Assembly: GCA_022592445.1 (NCBI GenBank)
Contig: JABYQR010000300.1
Coordinates: forward strand, 1 to 55,374
From: Cytidiella melzeri
Lineage: Eukaryota; Basidiomycota; Agaricomycetes; Polyporales; Irpicaceae
DNA length: 55,374 nucleotides
Reading direction: 5' to 3'
A program made the translations under genes and the position numbers. The notes beneath the pieces are model-generated. The model did no database searches and was not told the DNA's origin. It saw only the letters and a list, made by a program, of their open reading frames with translations. Below, one piece after another: positions 9,732 to 22,775 of the stretch (the stretch's first letter is position 1; the number at the start of each line of letters is the position of its first letter).

Positions 9732-10282
9732 TTAGAAGTCGATGCCGTTGATCGTAAAGTCGTCGCTCCAGTTGCCAGAATCGCCAAACACTTGAAACCA
9801 GTAAAAAAAAAAAGAATCGCCTCAGTCGACACACACAAACACGGTTGAGAAAGAGCCTGAGTGACGTACGGACGAGACTAAAGTCATCGCGCGAAAAGAC
9901 TTCCGGGACGGTGAGTTCGACTCGACCGTCTGTTAACAGAAAATCGTGTGCGAGGACGACGGGAGTTTCGATTCCGGCAGACCTGAGGACGACGAACCCA
10001 GAGGGGTTGGTTATTTGCGCGGGCTTCTGGGAGAGGTCCCTGTTGAACGAGAGAGAGAGAGATTTTTGTGTGTGTGAGTTGATACTAAGAGAGGATTTGG
10101 GCTTTGGGAATTACTTACCATGTGACGTTGTGCCTTTCGCCAGAGTTCCAGACGGTGCCTGCGTGCGGGTACAGGACTTTTGGATCCCAGACGTCACGAG
10201 TTGGTTGAGAGAGGGGTGCGGCGCTGACGATGATGGCAGCTGCGAAGACGAAGAGAGTAGATACGGTTGACGTGAATTTCAT
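9732..10282 (-). CDS. small secreted Kre9/Knh1-like (Ser-Thr-rich GPI family) protein
   Basis: Exons 10282-10119, 10039-9870 and 9790-9732 give 130 residues. Residues 1-22 are a signal peptide (MKFTSTVSTLFVFAAAIIVS, cleaved near SAAP). The mature part has the conserved DVWDPKVLYPHAGTVW opening, GERHNVTWDLS, and DGRVELTVPEV, and ends LFGDSGNWSDDFTINGIDF. This is the pattern of the fungal cell-surface domain named after Kre9/Knh1 (Ser-Thr-rich GPI-anchored family). There is no Ser/Thr tail or GPI signal, so it should be freely secreted, possibly associating with beta-glucan in the wall. Both introns follow GT-AG and restore conserved W and L codons. This is a common, often multicopy family in mushrooms. 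Confidence 0.85.
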
Positions 10283-11612
10283 GATGATGATGGAGGAAAG
10301 TGTAGGAAGGTGAGTGTAGATGTACTAACTTACGAGGACACGGATGGAGGGTCACGGTAGGGTTATATATACATTGTACGAGTCCTGGGCTAAGCGAGAC
10401 CTTCTTCCGGGTTGATGTCGGCGAGAATGCACCAGAACGCAGGCAGGTCGCATGGTGGTGTCGGACACGGTCATCTACGCCTGCCGCTCGCCCACAAAGA
10501 AAAAAGCCTCGAGCTTCCGAGTGCCACCTTACCTTGAGAGAGATTCCTGAATTTAGTTGCGCATCACTCTGGTCCGAGTCCCTTCGCCGAGATGTCAGAT
10601 GACCCTTGGGAAGACACGTCTTGTGGCTCTGAACAATTCATACTGGACGGTATTCGATGCCCGTCTTCAAGTACACCGGGGAAAAGTGGGTGGTCAGGCA
10701 ATGGAATGTCGCCGATACGCTCCGTCAGACACGCTATGCGGCTTCGTCACGCAAGAACGTACAGAAACTAGGCTTACGCCGTTCTAGAAGAGTATCGATA
10801 TGGTGAATTGACAGGAGAGATCACGTCGTTGAGTGAGCACGCACACTGCCCGTGTGAGTGAGTATATAGCTCAGGCTCTCCTGCCACAAATGCGTTCACG
10901 AAGGGGTGCTAGTTATGCATTCTTGTTGACGAACCGTAGATAGCAGGCGGTCAGCAGTCCTATGTGCGTCAATTCTTCCGACAGCGCTAACTCAGATACT
11001 TACACAGACTCGGAGAGTCTTCCCCCGCATATCACAATCATCGCTCGTATAGAACCGGCTGGAGTACATGTCGAGAAGTGGCTGGTTCCACTCAATCGCA
11101 AGAAATGGGCCAGAACACGTAGTCAGTAAGGTGATCTTTCCCCGTTCAAAGACCTTGCTGTGATCATTTTGCCATTTTTTTCTTGTTCCTGCCACTGCGG
11201 AGAATCATGCCCACAGTGGGGATGCGTATTAGATGAAGGGAACCACCCCGAGAGAGTCACCCTCCCGTGGGGGGTCCCTTGTACGAATATCAGGAACCAA
11301 GGTAGCAGGATCGTATGCGGAACTCAATGTAACTCTCGCCTGCGTTGCGCAGTTCACCACCAATGACAAGCGTTGAAAACGAAAAGAAAAGGAACGCACT
11401 GAGACACGATCGACAAGTTCAGATGTGCAATCACGTGAAGACAATCTATCGACTCGGTGATCTGCAGGTCTACATAAATAATGGCCACCACCCAGCCTGC
11501 CAGTAAGTACGCCTTCCTGCAGCTATCAACCACTTCACAAGCTCGCCTCAAAAACAGAACATTTCTCTACGTCTTACACCGCACAGCGAATCCATCTCGA
11601 GGGACCGTGACA
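10283..11612. other. intergenic region with a possible oxidoreductase relic
   Basis: A TATA-like TTATATATAC near 10364 and the first 100 bases belong to the promoter of the minus-strand secreted protein. On the minus strand around 11230-11450 short fragments resemble the N-terminal FAD-binding turn of GMC oxidoreductases (TLVIGG..., VTLSSAYDPATLV, GDSLGVVPFI) scattered over two frames. The match is weak and no gene can be modelled. Confidence 0.25.
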
Positions 11613-12825
11613 ATGGCAAGTTTGAAGGATTTCCCAAACGAGCTTGTATGCATGCATTCTCTGGCACCTACACGTCCGCGGTCGACGTCGTCAAACCTCT
11701 TGTCGACCTGCAAGGCTCTACACGTCTTCATGGTCTCGAGGAAAACCCATTTGGCGGTACTTTTGTGCCAGCTACGACGTATACAACCCAGCCGATCTCC
11801 GGCGGTACCTACACCTTCTTCGTTCGACGTTTGATCTGTGACATTCCGTACTATGGGCTTCATAATCGAGTTTCGCGTAGACGTGGAGAGAGACGAGCGA
11901 ATTGTGGGCGAGAGGTGGGAGAGATGCGTGGGGCAATGGATCAGCCCTCTCTCTTGCCAGTCTATGTCTTATGTTCATGACCATAATCGCTCGCACCCAC
12001 GATCATCAAACTCAGTGTCGCGACCACCACCATGAGCCGAGCCGTCATCTCCTGGAAAACTGCAACACACTTCTGGGGTGTGTACCCTCAGACAGAGAAT
12101 TCCCAACTCTACAACGTCTTCTCGGAGACCAGGTCACAACCACATATATGCGCGATACCCGCCGTGCTGCAGGGTATTTGCGAAACACCCCCGCCTTCCC
12201 CAACAATGTCCAGGGCGTATGGTACGATCTGCCCCGCCTAGCCGTCGAGCCTTCCACCGACCACCAGCCGCATACACACGTTCTTCCGAATTCGACGCCA
12301 CCATAGACCCCCCAATCGCTGCTTCCTATAATGTCCCTCGAAGGGCACCCACGTCAGGCCAATGATGGCGTTTTTGTATCAAAAAAATTGCTGATCCGAC
12401 TACGTACGTACGCCTGGCTTAAACCCGATGCAAACCGATAAGAGGACCCACCACCGTAGTCCCACCCAGCACACGTGGTGTTTACGTGCAGCGACCCACC
12501 ACGATTTTCTATCCCTTGAAAATCGGATAGCGGCGAGCTGGAACAGCCCACCCACTGACCGAGGATTATTGGACGCCAGCCAGAGTCTCGAGGGTCTCTC
12601 TGGTTGGGAGATTTTACCATTTTTCAAGGGGTTTCAAGTGTTGTGGGGGGTTGGCGTATTGATGCCACGGCACGGTGTGACGAATGCATGGAAGATCCAC
12701 TGGAAGCTACCAACGTTTCCAAGAGGGTTGTATTCTCGTGGACGTATTTGTTGGAACGAGACCTGAAGAAGAGTACAGTGGGAGGTATGCAGCCAGGTGC
12801 AGAGAAGATACAGAGCTACGGGCAC
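11613..12825 (+). pseudogene. decayed F-box protein gene, paralogue of the gene at 21,333-22,553
   Basis: It starts ATG GCA AGT TTG, encoding MASLKDFPNELVCM, closely matching MSSLEDFPNELICM of the intact F-box gene. Homology then hops between frames: LLSTCKALHVFM; FIIEFRVDVERDERIVGERWE; AVISWK...; LYNVFSETR; VQGVWYD(L)PRLAVEPS; NAWKI...FPRG; and finally a DNA match around CAGAAGATACAGAG near 12,805. Several indels and stops interrupt it and the segment encoding about residues 240-340 of the intact protein is poorly matched, so this is a pseudogene. DNA-level similarity over the first 200 bases is high by eye, indicating a fairly recent duplication. Orientation is opposite to the intact copy. 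Confidence 0.8.
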
Positions 12826-13345
12826 GCTCGGTCGACCATGGATTTCACGTGAGGGCTCTCAATAACTCGAATGAACTGACTAGAGGGGAGATTTGTTTGA
12901 CCGTTGACACCGTTTTTGTTGGTAGGAATGTACATGTCGACCGATTTGAACGAATGGTTTGGGGGCTTTTGCTGTGGTTTACGGGCCGTGAGTGAAAAGA
13001 TCGTGATTTGACTGGGCAGGGTTTGGGTTTGCGAGTATCGACGATGTTTTCAGCTCGCAACTCGTCTTTTGAAACACGGTTGGATCCGTTTACGCCGTCA
13101 CGCACAAACTGTGTAAGTAGTTAGTTTATTGTATCGGCTCTGCATATACGCCGGCTCGACACGAACCTCAGACATAGATTATCTAGGGAAAAAATGAGAA
13201 GCTGCAAGTTGGGGTCCGACTGTTACGCTCTGCCAACCCGTAGTAGATAATATCCCAAGTTGAGCACCTCCGAATGAAATTAGACACCTTGAAACTTAGT
13301 TACACGCCGCGCACTATTCACAGCAGCGCAGGGAGATGAGATATG
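12826..13345. other. intergenic region
   Basis: No gene seen. It contains the 3' ends of the F-box pseudogene and of COX16 (converging). Confidence 0.4.
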
Positions 13346-13846
13346 TTACGGAGGTTTGTCCGCAGAGTCTGCTGCGGCATTGGGTGGTGGTTCGTCTGGT
13401 GGTGGTACACCCCATTCTGGCAGACCAGCAGGCCGTGGTATGCGCTTGTTCTCCCATCCTTCGTCTTGTGCCGCGTTCAACCGCTGTGTCAAAGTGTTCG
13501 TAAAGAGTTTTAAGTTTGGAAAATGGATGGCACGACGAACGCACGTAGTACTCTTCCCGAATATCGAATTTCTTCCGGTTCTTGTCCAGTCCCAGCTGTT
13601 GTTCCTTCGTCACCTGAAACAGAGGTTATTACGACCCAAAACACTGTGGGATGCCAGGAAATTGCGTGTACGTACGCTTTGCACTTTCTTGTCTTGCAAG
13701 TCATATTTTGTCTGCGTGAAGCTCTGCATGCCAAATGAAGCACCGACGATTAGGATTAGAAATGGGATACCGAAGAGCGAGGGATGTTTCCTGAGTTGTG
13801 AGTGGATAGGGTTGGCCTTGAGTGGGTGTGAAGAGAAAGGCGGCAT
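13346..13846 (-). CDS. COX16: cytochrome c oxidase assembly protein COX16
   Basis: Mitochondrial inner-membrane protein needed to assemble complex IV. Exons 13846-13676, 13613-13545 and 13483-13346 give 125 residues, near the yeast length. After a basic start (MPPFSSHPLKANPIHSQLRK) there is one membrane helix, PSLFGIPFLILIVGASFGM, followed by the family signature SFTQTKYDLQDKKVQS, then TKEQQLGLDKNRKKFDIREEYY. The last exon encodes RLNAAQDEGWENKRIPRPAG and a Pro-rich tail. Both introns restore conserved sequence in frame. Head to head with ADE12, 262 bp apart. Confidence 0.93.
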
Positions 13847-15920
<2,074 letters not shown>

Positions 15921-16220
15921 CAGACGCAGCACCAGAAGATGTATAACTTGTACATGTATTCGAAAGAGAAATAATGGTGATTTTGGGCCACACGCCACGT
16001 GCGCATTCCCACGATTACTTCCACCGCATGTGACGTTGTTGACTTTCCCATCTTGTCCTCCTACCGTCACAACGCCCGTCACAGCCCCCAGACCGCCCAC
16101 CTAACCTCAGTCACAATCGCGGTCACGACATATAGCAGTGGGTCGGTCGACGTTGAGCAGAGATTTAGAACCAGACGGGACACGGGCCAACAAAAATATA
16201 TCTCTTTTTTGTTTTGTTCC

Positions 16221-17375
16221 ATGGACCCACACGCCCACCACCAAGCCCCTATATCAGCCCCGTCGTCGACGCGCAAACGTGTCCGCGAGAACGAGAGCGA
16301 AAGCCAGAGACACAAGCGAGAGAAGGCAGCAGAACGGCAGCGACGGAAACGCGAGCGGGATCGTCAAGCAGGGCTGAACAACCTTCTCATGTCTCAAGTG
16401 CAAGCTCCCGTGCAGCAGCCCCCACACGAAGAACCTATATCTGTCGCTTCAGCTTATACGGAGGACAACGGTGAGCAGCTGTCTCCAGACGAGGCCGTCA
16501 AGCGGGAAAGAGTGCGGTCTGCGGCGAGAGAACGACAGAGAAAGCATCGGGCGTTGGTCAAGCAGAAGAAGCTGCGGGAGCTGGGGCTGGACATGGGGAA
16601 CGAACTGTTGCCGAGCATGGAGGACGTGCAATACAGACTGAACGCAGACGGACAGTATCAGCCGATGCTGCATGAACTGCAGCAACACGCTCAACATCAT
16701 CCGCAACATATTCACGAACCACCGTTCCCGCAAGGTCAGCCGTTGGGTGGACAGACGTTTGCGTCGACCTTGCTGCTCTCCTTCTCGTGCGCGCCCTTGC
16801 TCAAAGCACATCTCCTCCGGACACTCAACATGAGCAACGAGGAACTGGCATCGTTGGAGCCTATTATCGCTCAAGCCTGGGATCACTGGGATCAGCAGGT
16901 AAGTGTGGCCTATACGCCTGAATACAATATGTTACTAATGCACCGAAAGCGACGAATGCATTTTGCGCACAACCCAAATAACGCACCTAAACCACCCGAT
17001 GCGAACCCTGTCCCTGACGCGCCTGTCTCTGCGCCGTTCAACGCGATGCCTCAACACACCGTCAACCACACTTACGTCCACGACCCTACGCAAGGCTCGC
17101 CCAACGACTTTCGCGCTCGGTTTCACCGCTCCCTGGTCGCGCCCGTACCCTTCCGCACTGCTGGTGTCATGAGCGCAGATCCCCAGCAAGCGGGCATGTC
17201 TTCGTCCTCGGTTTCTGCGCCTAATATGCAGCAAGTTGCGAATCCCAACGCGTCGCAAGGACCTTTACCTCCGGGAGGAGAACCGATGGATACGTCAGGA
17301 GCGAACTTGGATCCGCAGTTGGGACAGGCGAGAGACGAGGCTGTAGGGGTGGCTAAGCAGCTGGAGAGGTCATGA
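16221..17375 (+). CDS. uncharacterised basic-region nuclear-type protein
   Basis: 367 residues from ATG 16221, with a predicted intron 16899-16949 (51 nt, GTAAGT...GTTACTAATG...AAAG) that is in frame and stop-free. Residues 15-55 are very basic (RKRVRENESESQRHKREKA and ERQRRKRERDRQAG), and a second basic block lies at about 95-125 (KRERVRSAARERQRKHRALV). The spacing resembles bZIP-type basic regions but I see no leucine zipper. A central segment, TFASTLLLSFSCAPLLKAHLL...NMSNEELASLEPIIAQAWDHWDQQ, is the only hydrophobic, foldable-looking part. The rest is Pro/Gln/His-rich. A nuclear regulatory role is an inference from composition. An upstream in-frame extension to 15999 exists but I consider it leader. 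Confidence 0.65.
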   Translation: MDPHAHHQAPISAPSSTRKRVRENESESQRHKREKAAERQRRKRERDRQAGLNNLLMSQVQAPVQQPPHEEPISVASAYTEDNGEQLSPDEAVKRERVRSAARERQRKHRALVKQKKLRELGLDMGNELLPSMEDVQYRLNADGQYQPMLHELQQHAQHHPQHIHEPPFPQGQPLGGQTFASTLLLSFSCAPLLKAHLLRTLNMSNEELASLEPIIAQAWDHWDQQVSVAYTPEYNMLLMHRKRRMHFAHNPNNAPKPPDANPVPDAPVSAPFNAMPQHTVNHTYVHDPTQGSPNDFRARFHRSLVAPVPFRTAGVMSADPQQAGMSSSSVSAPNMQQVANPNASQGPLPPGGEPMDTSGANLDPQLGQARDEAVGVAKQLERS

Positions 17376-18228
17376 GCGGAGATAGTGAGTTTCGCTTGTT
17401 TCACCGTTATATTCGTACCGCATTCGTAGTTATGTATCTTTTCCTGTGGGTTCCTTGGACGCGTTTACTTGTAATTGTGATAGCGCACTTGTTCGTTTAT
17501 GCAAGATGTTATAACAGTATCTTGGCGAGATGGGTGCAAGCGTCTTCCGCTCTGGCCCCGCGATCCTACTGACTAATGACCCTTCCTGCTAGCCTTGAAT
17601 TACAGCTTGACCTTAAGACTGAAGATATAGCAGCTATTCTCTAGGAAACCCAGCAGGACCGCCAATGCAGGAGACCTCAGCAAGTACGTAGTTCAATTCG
17701 ACTCACTTTCCTCTATTCACCCTCGTCGCGATCCAATAGATACACTTCACACGCCTGTGTCTTGGGATCACGATGGTTTAGCGGTCTCAAGTCACACACC
17801 GTCCATGCATCATGAGCGTTCAGCGGTCCGAAGCCATATAACACGAGTTAGCTGGGCTATGCAGTTGTTATCAACGCTCACAAATCCTGTTGCGACTTTC
17901 ACAGCGGCCATATATCGGGCAAGAATACAACATCTGTGGATATACACTGACTTCTATCAGAAAAAGTTAGCGCGGGGGTACGTGGTGTTACTGCAGCGCC
18001 TCCGACGATAGTAAGACTGATTCTCAGGAGCGTGGCAGATCTAGCAGGCACTGCCTGCGATTCCAGCCCTGATACCCAAGTACAACGAGGCTGATGATGT
18101 CGTCACTGCCCTCATTAGACCATCGCGCGAATATAAGGGTACTTTGCATCGTCAACTCTTCCAGTCTCCCTGGCTTTCACGGTTCCTCCGCCATCCCAAA
18201 CTCATCCACATAGCGGTTCTCCATACTG
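17376..18228. other. intergenic region
   Basis: No recognisable gene. It holds the 3' UTR of the basic-region protein and the promoter of the receiver-fusion gene. A short frame at 17757-18011 has no family resemblance. Confidence 0.4.
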
Positions 18229-20622
18229 ATGGGGCTCGCAGCAGAGGTGTACGCTGAGCAGCTGCTCTCGAAAGCGCACGGACTACCCCTATGGATTCCC
18301 GAACCTTCAAAGTTCGGCGAGGTCCTGATTGGCGACGTTGGATATGTCTACGATGGTTCATTCTACCGTCTATTCAACGTCACTCATCCTCAAGACCATG
18401 ATGTGAACCAAGGCGGTGTACCTGATAATTTCGACGTCTTGACATACGATTCATGTCTGCTCCACCGAGTTGACCAGTACCTCGACGCTGGGGTTATCTG
18501 TAGCAAGAGTGTCAAGCGAATGAATGTCGTTGCGAGCGGTTCAAGGTAAGCCATTTACTGTTACTATGTTCATAGCTTACTGACATTATGGGTACGACAT
18601 GCAGTAGCGTTATAGACGCAGGCTTGGGATATCGCTTCTCTTGTGCGCACGACCAAGGCGCACTCCTCATACTCAAGTCTCCCGCGTCGCAGGAGGTTGT
18701 CCACCCAAATTGCGCTTTCCGGGACTACATGCGATTACATCACGATACGTGGTGCGAGTTTGCCAGAGCACGCGGGCTGGACATAGAGCCTGACCATATT
18801 ATCCTCGTTCGAGGCTGGGTGAAGACCAGCGAATGGGCCGTCGCAGCCTTCACCGATTCTGGTAAGAATCACGAAGTTCATTTCGATGCGCAGGCAGGGC
18901 CTTTTGCGAAAGCATCTTTTTCTGTGTCGTACTCGAGTGCCGTGTCGACCTCAGTAGAGCATCGGACAGGCCCAGTGAAAGGGAGTTTGTCTGCTGGGAC
19001 TGAATGCCCGATGCCACAGGATCAGTGCGTTTTCCTTTCTTATTACGAGATGAAGTCTCGTGGGTTCTGGAGCAAAAAGAAGATCAAGGCGGCAGCCGAA
19101 CCTCTGGACGATCCACATGGGAAGCCACCAGATACAGAAATGAGAGCAGAGCCTGAGTCAGAATTGTCCAGCGAGGGCTCAGACGTTGACGAGGATAGAC
19201 CACGACCCAAGGTCAGCAACATTGCCACCATGATATCACACAAAGCTGACCGGTCATGCTTGGATAGTTTGTTGACCCCATTGGTCCTATATTGGACTAT
19301 ATACTGCAGGTTTGTGGCCCGACACTGCAAATATCATCGCACTGGCTCAAAAGTCGTCTCTCACAGCATTCGGATGCAAAGGCAGCAATAGCGTCGGATG
19401 ATGATATTCGACGGTTACTATCAGTGCGTATTTTGCTGAATAGAACACACATAACATATCCATGCGTTGGTCATGCAAGGAGGAACCGTGGCCTGTTAAT
19501 CTTCTAGACTATCTTGAGAAGGAAAGGCCTCGCATCACCGTTGATGGTAACTTGAGTAGGTTACTGCTTTCCAGTGTCACGCTCGTCGTCTGACTAAGCA
19601 TCGCGCAGCGGGGTTTCTGGAAATAGATGATACGTCTCTAGTTCTTCCTAATGATAGCGGATCCGTTGTGTCCGAACAGAAAGGCGAGGAGCCAGCGCAA
19701 GACAGCGCAGAGAGCACAGTTCCCTCCTCATTCCCAGACGAAGTCATATCGCCGTTGGATCCAAAAGCTGTGGTGATGCCGACACCACAAGGCATGGGCG
19801 GAGACCCCCCTCAAGAAGGTGAAGATGAGCGACAAACACCGATGATTCCCAAGGATCCATCACCCAGTCCCCCTACCACTCCAAGTCAACCCCATCCTCC
19901 AAGAGTGCGTCTGCGTACTCCGGATTGGACGGTACCTCCGAAGGTACTGTTAGTGGACGACGACGTAGTGTGTCGGCGGTTGAGTAGCAAATTCTTGCAA
20001 ATATTCGGATGCTTCATTGATGTGGCTGTGGATGGCGTCGGAGCCGTGAATAAGATGAACCTGGAGAAGTACGATCTCGTTTTCATGGTAGGCTTTATCT
20101 TTGGCTGCGATGATTTTTCGCTGACAATTTTTGTCGTTTATAGGATATTGTGATGCCGAAGCTGGATGGAGTTTCGGCGACCTCGCTCATCCGACAATTT
20201 GACCACTTGACACCAATCATCTCTATGACAAGCAACTCAAAACCGAATGAGGTCGTCAGGTACTATTCGTCTGGCATGAACGACATTCTGCCGAAGCCGT
20301 TCACGAAGGACGACCTCCTTCAGAAACTCGAGGTGAGTTGGCTTTTTTGACGCTTTTGTATGTGTACTGGCCACTCACTGGGCTTTGTTCGCAGAAACAT
20401 CTCATCCATCTGAGGGCTGCTCAGGAGCAATTCAGAAGATTGTCGCGGTCGCCGAGTGGCGAGATCACACCTTTGATCGGGAACGCCGATCAGCTACCTG
20501 GCTTTCATTCGACAGCACTTGGAGGGCCCAGTGAACTTCAAAGCGAGGGTAATACTAGGTTGGGCAAGCGGTCGCAGGAGTATACGACGACTGCAGCTCA
20601 TATACTGAAGCGAAGGAAATAA
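18229..20622 (+). CDS. fusion: Agaricomycete-specific module + Skn7-type response-regulator receiver
   Basis: Eight exons (18229-18545, 18605-19211, 19268-19309, 19367-19423, 19480-19546, 19609-20087, 20144-20332, 20395-20622) form one frame of 661 residues. Residues 1-363 belong to an expanded, unnamed Agaricomycete family: MGLAAEVYAEQLLSKAHGLP, GEVLIGDVGYVYDGSFYRLF, IILVRGWVKTSEWAVAAFT, DQCVFLSYYEMK, LDYILQHSDAKAAIASDDD, EEPWPVNLLDYLEKERPRITVD. After an acidic, Pro-rich linker comes a receiver domain (about 475-590) closest to fungal Skn7: VLLVDDD acidic pocket D480-D482, phospho-acceptor D524 in DIVMPKLDG, T552 and K574. The HSF-type DNA-binding domain of Skn7 is absent. The joining intron (19547-19608, GTAACT...CTGACTAAG...GCGCAG) has a strong branch site. 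If it is retained, the first module ends alone at a TGA at 19591-19593, and the receiver could start at an internal ATG near 19784. Confidence 0.7.
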
Positions 20623-21332
20623 AGACCTTCCGGTAAACCGCGCCTTACTCACTCGTAGCTCCATACTCTATACAGTCTACTGTGATTCATCTGCAATGCA
20701 TTGCAGGCATGTTCGGGATTGGAAGTGCTTTTGGTCGACTTATGCAGACATGACAAGATTTGCCGCTTTCATTATGGTTAGATTTCCGTGCAGTCACAAG
20801 TGATAACGACGTGGCTTCAAAGGCCTATACAGCTTGATGTATTGAGAATATACGCTAATGATTTGGTGTGATGAACAGCACCGCGAAACGGCATCGGAAC
20901 GTCACAGAGTTCATAGACTCGTTGAGAGGCGATAGATTGATACTGATCTGCTGCGACTCGCAAAACGTACGGGGGATTGCAAATTGTAGCTTTACCTCGT
21001 CCGATAACGCAGTAGGGCTGTCAAACAACTGCGTCAAGCCGGATAATCTGCAAACAAGTGGAACAGACCCTCAACCATGATATCCCCTTGAGAGATTGTA
21101 CACAAAAACTGACGGAAAGCTACTCTGCAACTTGAGCGTAACGGCGAAACGGATCTAACCGGATTTCAGAAGAAGGGCTCCGAGCTGGGCACCGTCGGTA
21201 GTTGCAAATGAACCCTGGCCAGTTGAGCGAAATATAGTCGGGGCTGATGACGATAGCGGAGCCCTGACTCAATTTTCTCAGAGTCCTCAAGTACAATGAA
21301 TACTTTTCTACAGTCAATCGAGGAAGAAGCGC
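20623..21332. other. intergenic region between converging genes
   Basis: Contains the 3' UTRs of the receiver fusion (left) and the minus-strand F-box gene (right). No conserved ORF. Confidence 0.4.
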
Positions 21333-22553
21333 TCACCTTTTGGTAGAACCGTAAACGCCTGTGACTCTGTATCTTCTGCGCAGCTGAGCATCTCTCAAAT
21401 GCTCTTCCTCAAATTCGTCACAGTAGAGTGTCCACGGCATACAGCCTCTTGGAAGATGGACATCTCCAGTAATTTTCCAGGCGTTCAAAACCCGTTCCGT
21501 AGGATCATACGCAAACCACAAGACTTGAATCGGTTGAGAACGGTCATCTCCCAGCCAGAGACCCTCGAGACTGCTTGGAGTCCAATCCTCGTCAGTGAGT
21601 GGCTGTCCAGCTTGTCGATCCGATTTCAAAGGATAGAATCGTCCGTCGCGGCACGTAACGCCATTGGGTGAACGATCCGCGCTGGACCCTAGGCGGTCCT
21701 CGATCAGTCGTACTCGTATTCGGTCAAGCTGGGTGGGCGGCATTCCCAGAGAGCGCGAGTCAGCGGTTTTGATACAGAGCGCCATTCGCTTGACGTCGTG
21801 ATTTGCGAAGGAAGGCAAGACGATGCGAACGCGACCCACTGGGGCGTAGAGCTCGGGAGGATATACATGCACCACAGGCGAAGGTTCGATGGCTATGCGG
21901 GGTAGGCCGCGTGAACGATCGTACCATACTTCCTGCACACTATCAGGGAAGGCGCGGTGTTTGGGGTACCCTGGACTAAGGCCATATCGCACATATAAGG
22001 TTGTTCTGGTCTCCGACAAGACGTGTAGAGCAGGAAACCCTTGCAAATCCGTCTGAGGTTGTAATTTCGAGTCGCCAGAGGACTCAAGTCTCCAGGAGAT
22101 GACGGCGTGGCTTGAGGGCGAGGTAGTGTTGATGTGTGGTGAGAGCGATATGGTCATGAACAGGACGTAGATGGGCGTTATCCGGAGCTCGGTCACCCCG
22201 TGCGCATGCATTGTCTCCCAGCTCTCGCCAACAATCGCTTGTCTCTCCGAGTCTATGCGAAACTCGATTACGAGCCCAGAGTACGGGCTGTCACGTGCCC
22301 ATAGACCGATGAGAGGCCAATATGGGTGGAGAATGATAGAATAAACGGCGAAGAAAGTGGTACCGCCAAGGTCGGCTGGGTTGTGTATGCCGCACCTGGC
22401 ACAGAAGTACCGCCAAATGGTTTCCTCGAACATGAAGACGTTTATAGCCTTGCAGGTCAACAAGAGGCTCACGGCGTCGACCGCGGACTCCATGTGTGTG
22501 CAGAGCATACATATGAGCTCGTTGGGAAAATCCTCTAGACTTGACATTGGCAC
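21333..22553 (-). CDS. F-box domain protein
   Basis: Single-exon frame of 406 codons starting MPMSSLEDFPNELICMLCTH. The opening hydrophobic/acidic block with LEDFPNELI...LLLTCKAINVFMFEETIWRYF (about residues 5-50) is an F-box, which binds Skp1 to bring a substrate to an SCF ubiquitin ligase. The remainder (IEFRIDSERQAIVGESWE, ITPIYVLFMTI, VLWFAYDPTERVLNAWKITGD, HLPRG) is the substrate-side region of a basidiomycete F-box family with no known target. The frame ends GVYGSTKR followed by a TGA that overlaps a GTGAGC splice donor, so a further 3' exon is possible. A degenerate copy lies at 11.6-12.8 kb. Confidence 0.75.
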   Translation of the reverse strand: MPMSSLEDFPNELICMLCTHMESAVDAVSLLLTCKAINVFMFEETIWRYFCARCGIHNPADLGGTTFFAVYSIILHPYWPLIGLWARDSPYSGLVIEFRIDSERQAIVGESWETMHAHGVTELRITPIYVLFMTISLSPHINTTSPSSHAVISWRLESSGDSKLQPQTDLQGFPALHVLSETRTTLYVRYGLSPGYPKHRAFPDSVQEVWYDRSRGLPRIAIEPSPVVHVYPPELYAPVGRVRIVLPSFANHDVKRMALCIKTADSRSLGMPPTQLDRIRVRLIEDRLGSSADRSPNGVTCRDGRFYPLKSDRQAGQPLTDEDWTPSSLEGLWLGDDRSQPIQVLWFAYDPTERVLNAWKITGDVHLPRGCMPWTLYCDEFEEEHLRDAQLRRRYRVTGVYGSTKR

Positions 22554-22775
22554 GGAGGGTAGTGGTGAATAATATGTCGCGCTCAGGCTGTGAGCTGCAG
22601 ACTCAGTAATAGAACCTGGCTCGACGCTGCATGTTGTACTCTTTGTCAGAATTGCATAGGATTTGTCAACTGCCTACATACCTTAGTTGCTGGTGGTGGC
22701 AGGAGATAACCTGACAGTACAGCGCCAATAAGTACTTCGTCTCAGACCACGACTTTGCATGTAGTGCAGTCGTAT
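22554..22775. promoter_or_regulatory. divergent promoter between F-box gene and APN1
   Basis: 222 bp separates the F-box ATG (22553, minus) from the upstream APN1 ATG (22776, plus). No clear TATA box or regulatory motif. Confidence 0.5.

Noticed and set aside
11229..11550. GMC oxidoreductase gene on the minus strand
   Set aside because: Only short fragments resemble the FAD-binding start, in two frames; too weak for a call, so mentioned only as a possible relic.
15999..16220. N-terminal extension of the basic-region protein to ATG 15999
   Set aside because: Sequence before 16221 has no protein-like features, overlaps the ADE12 3' region and includes a T-run typical of leaders.
19480..19593. 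End of the Agaricomycete module at the unspliced TGA 19591-19593 as the only gene end
   Set aside because: Possible, but the intron with a strong branch site joining exactly in frame to the receiver is a better explanation of the downstream ORF; kept as an alternative.
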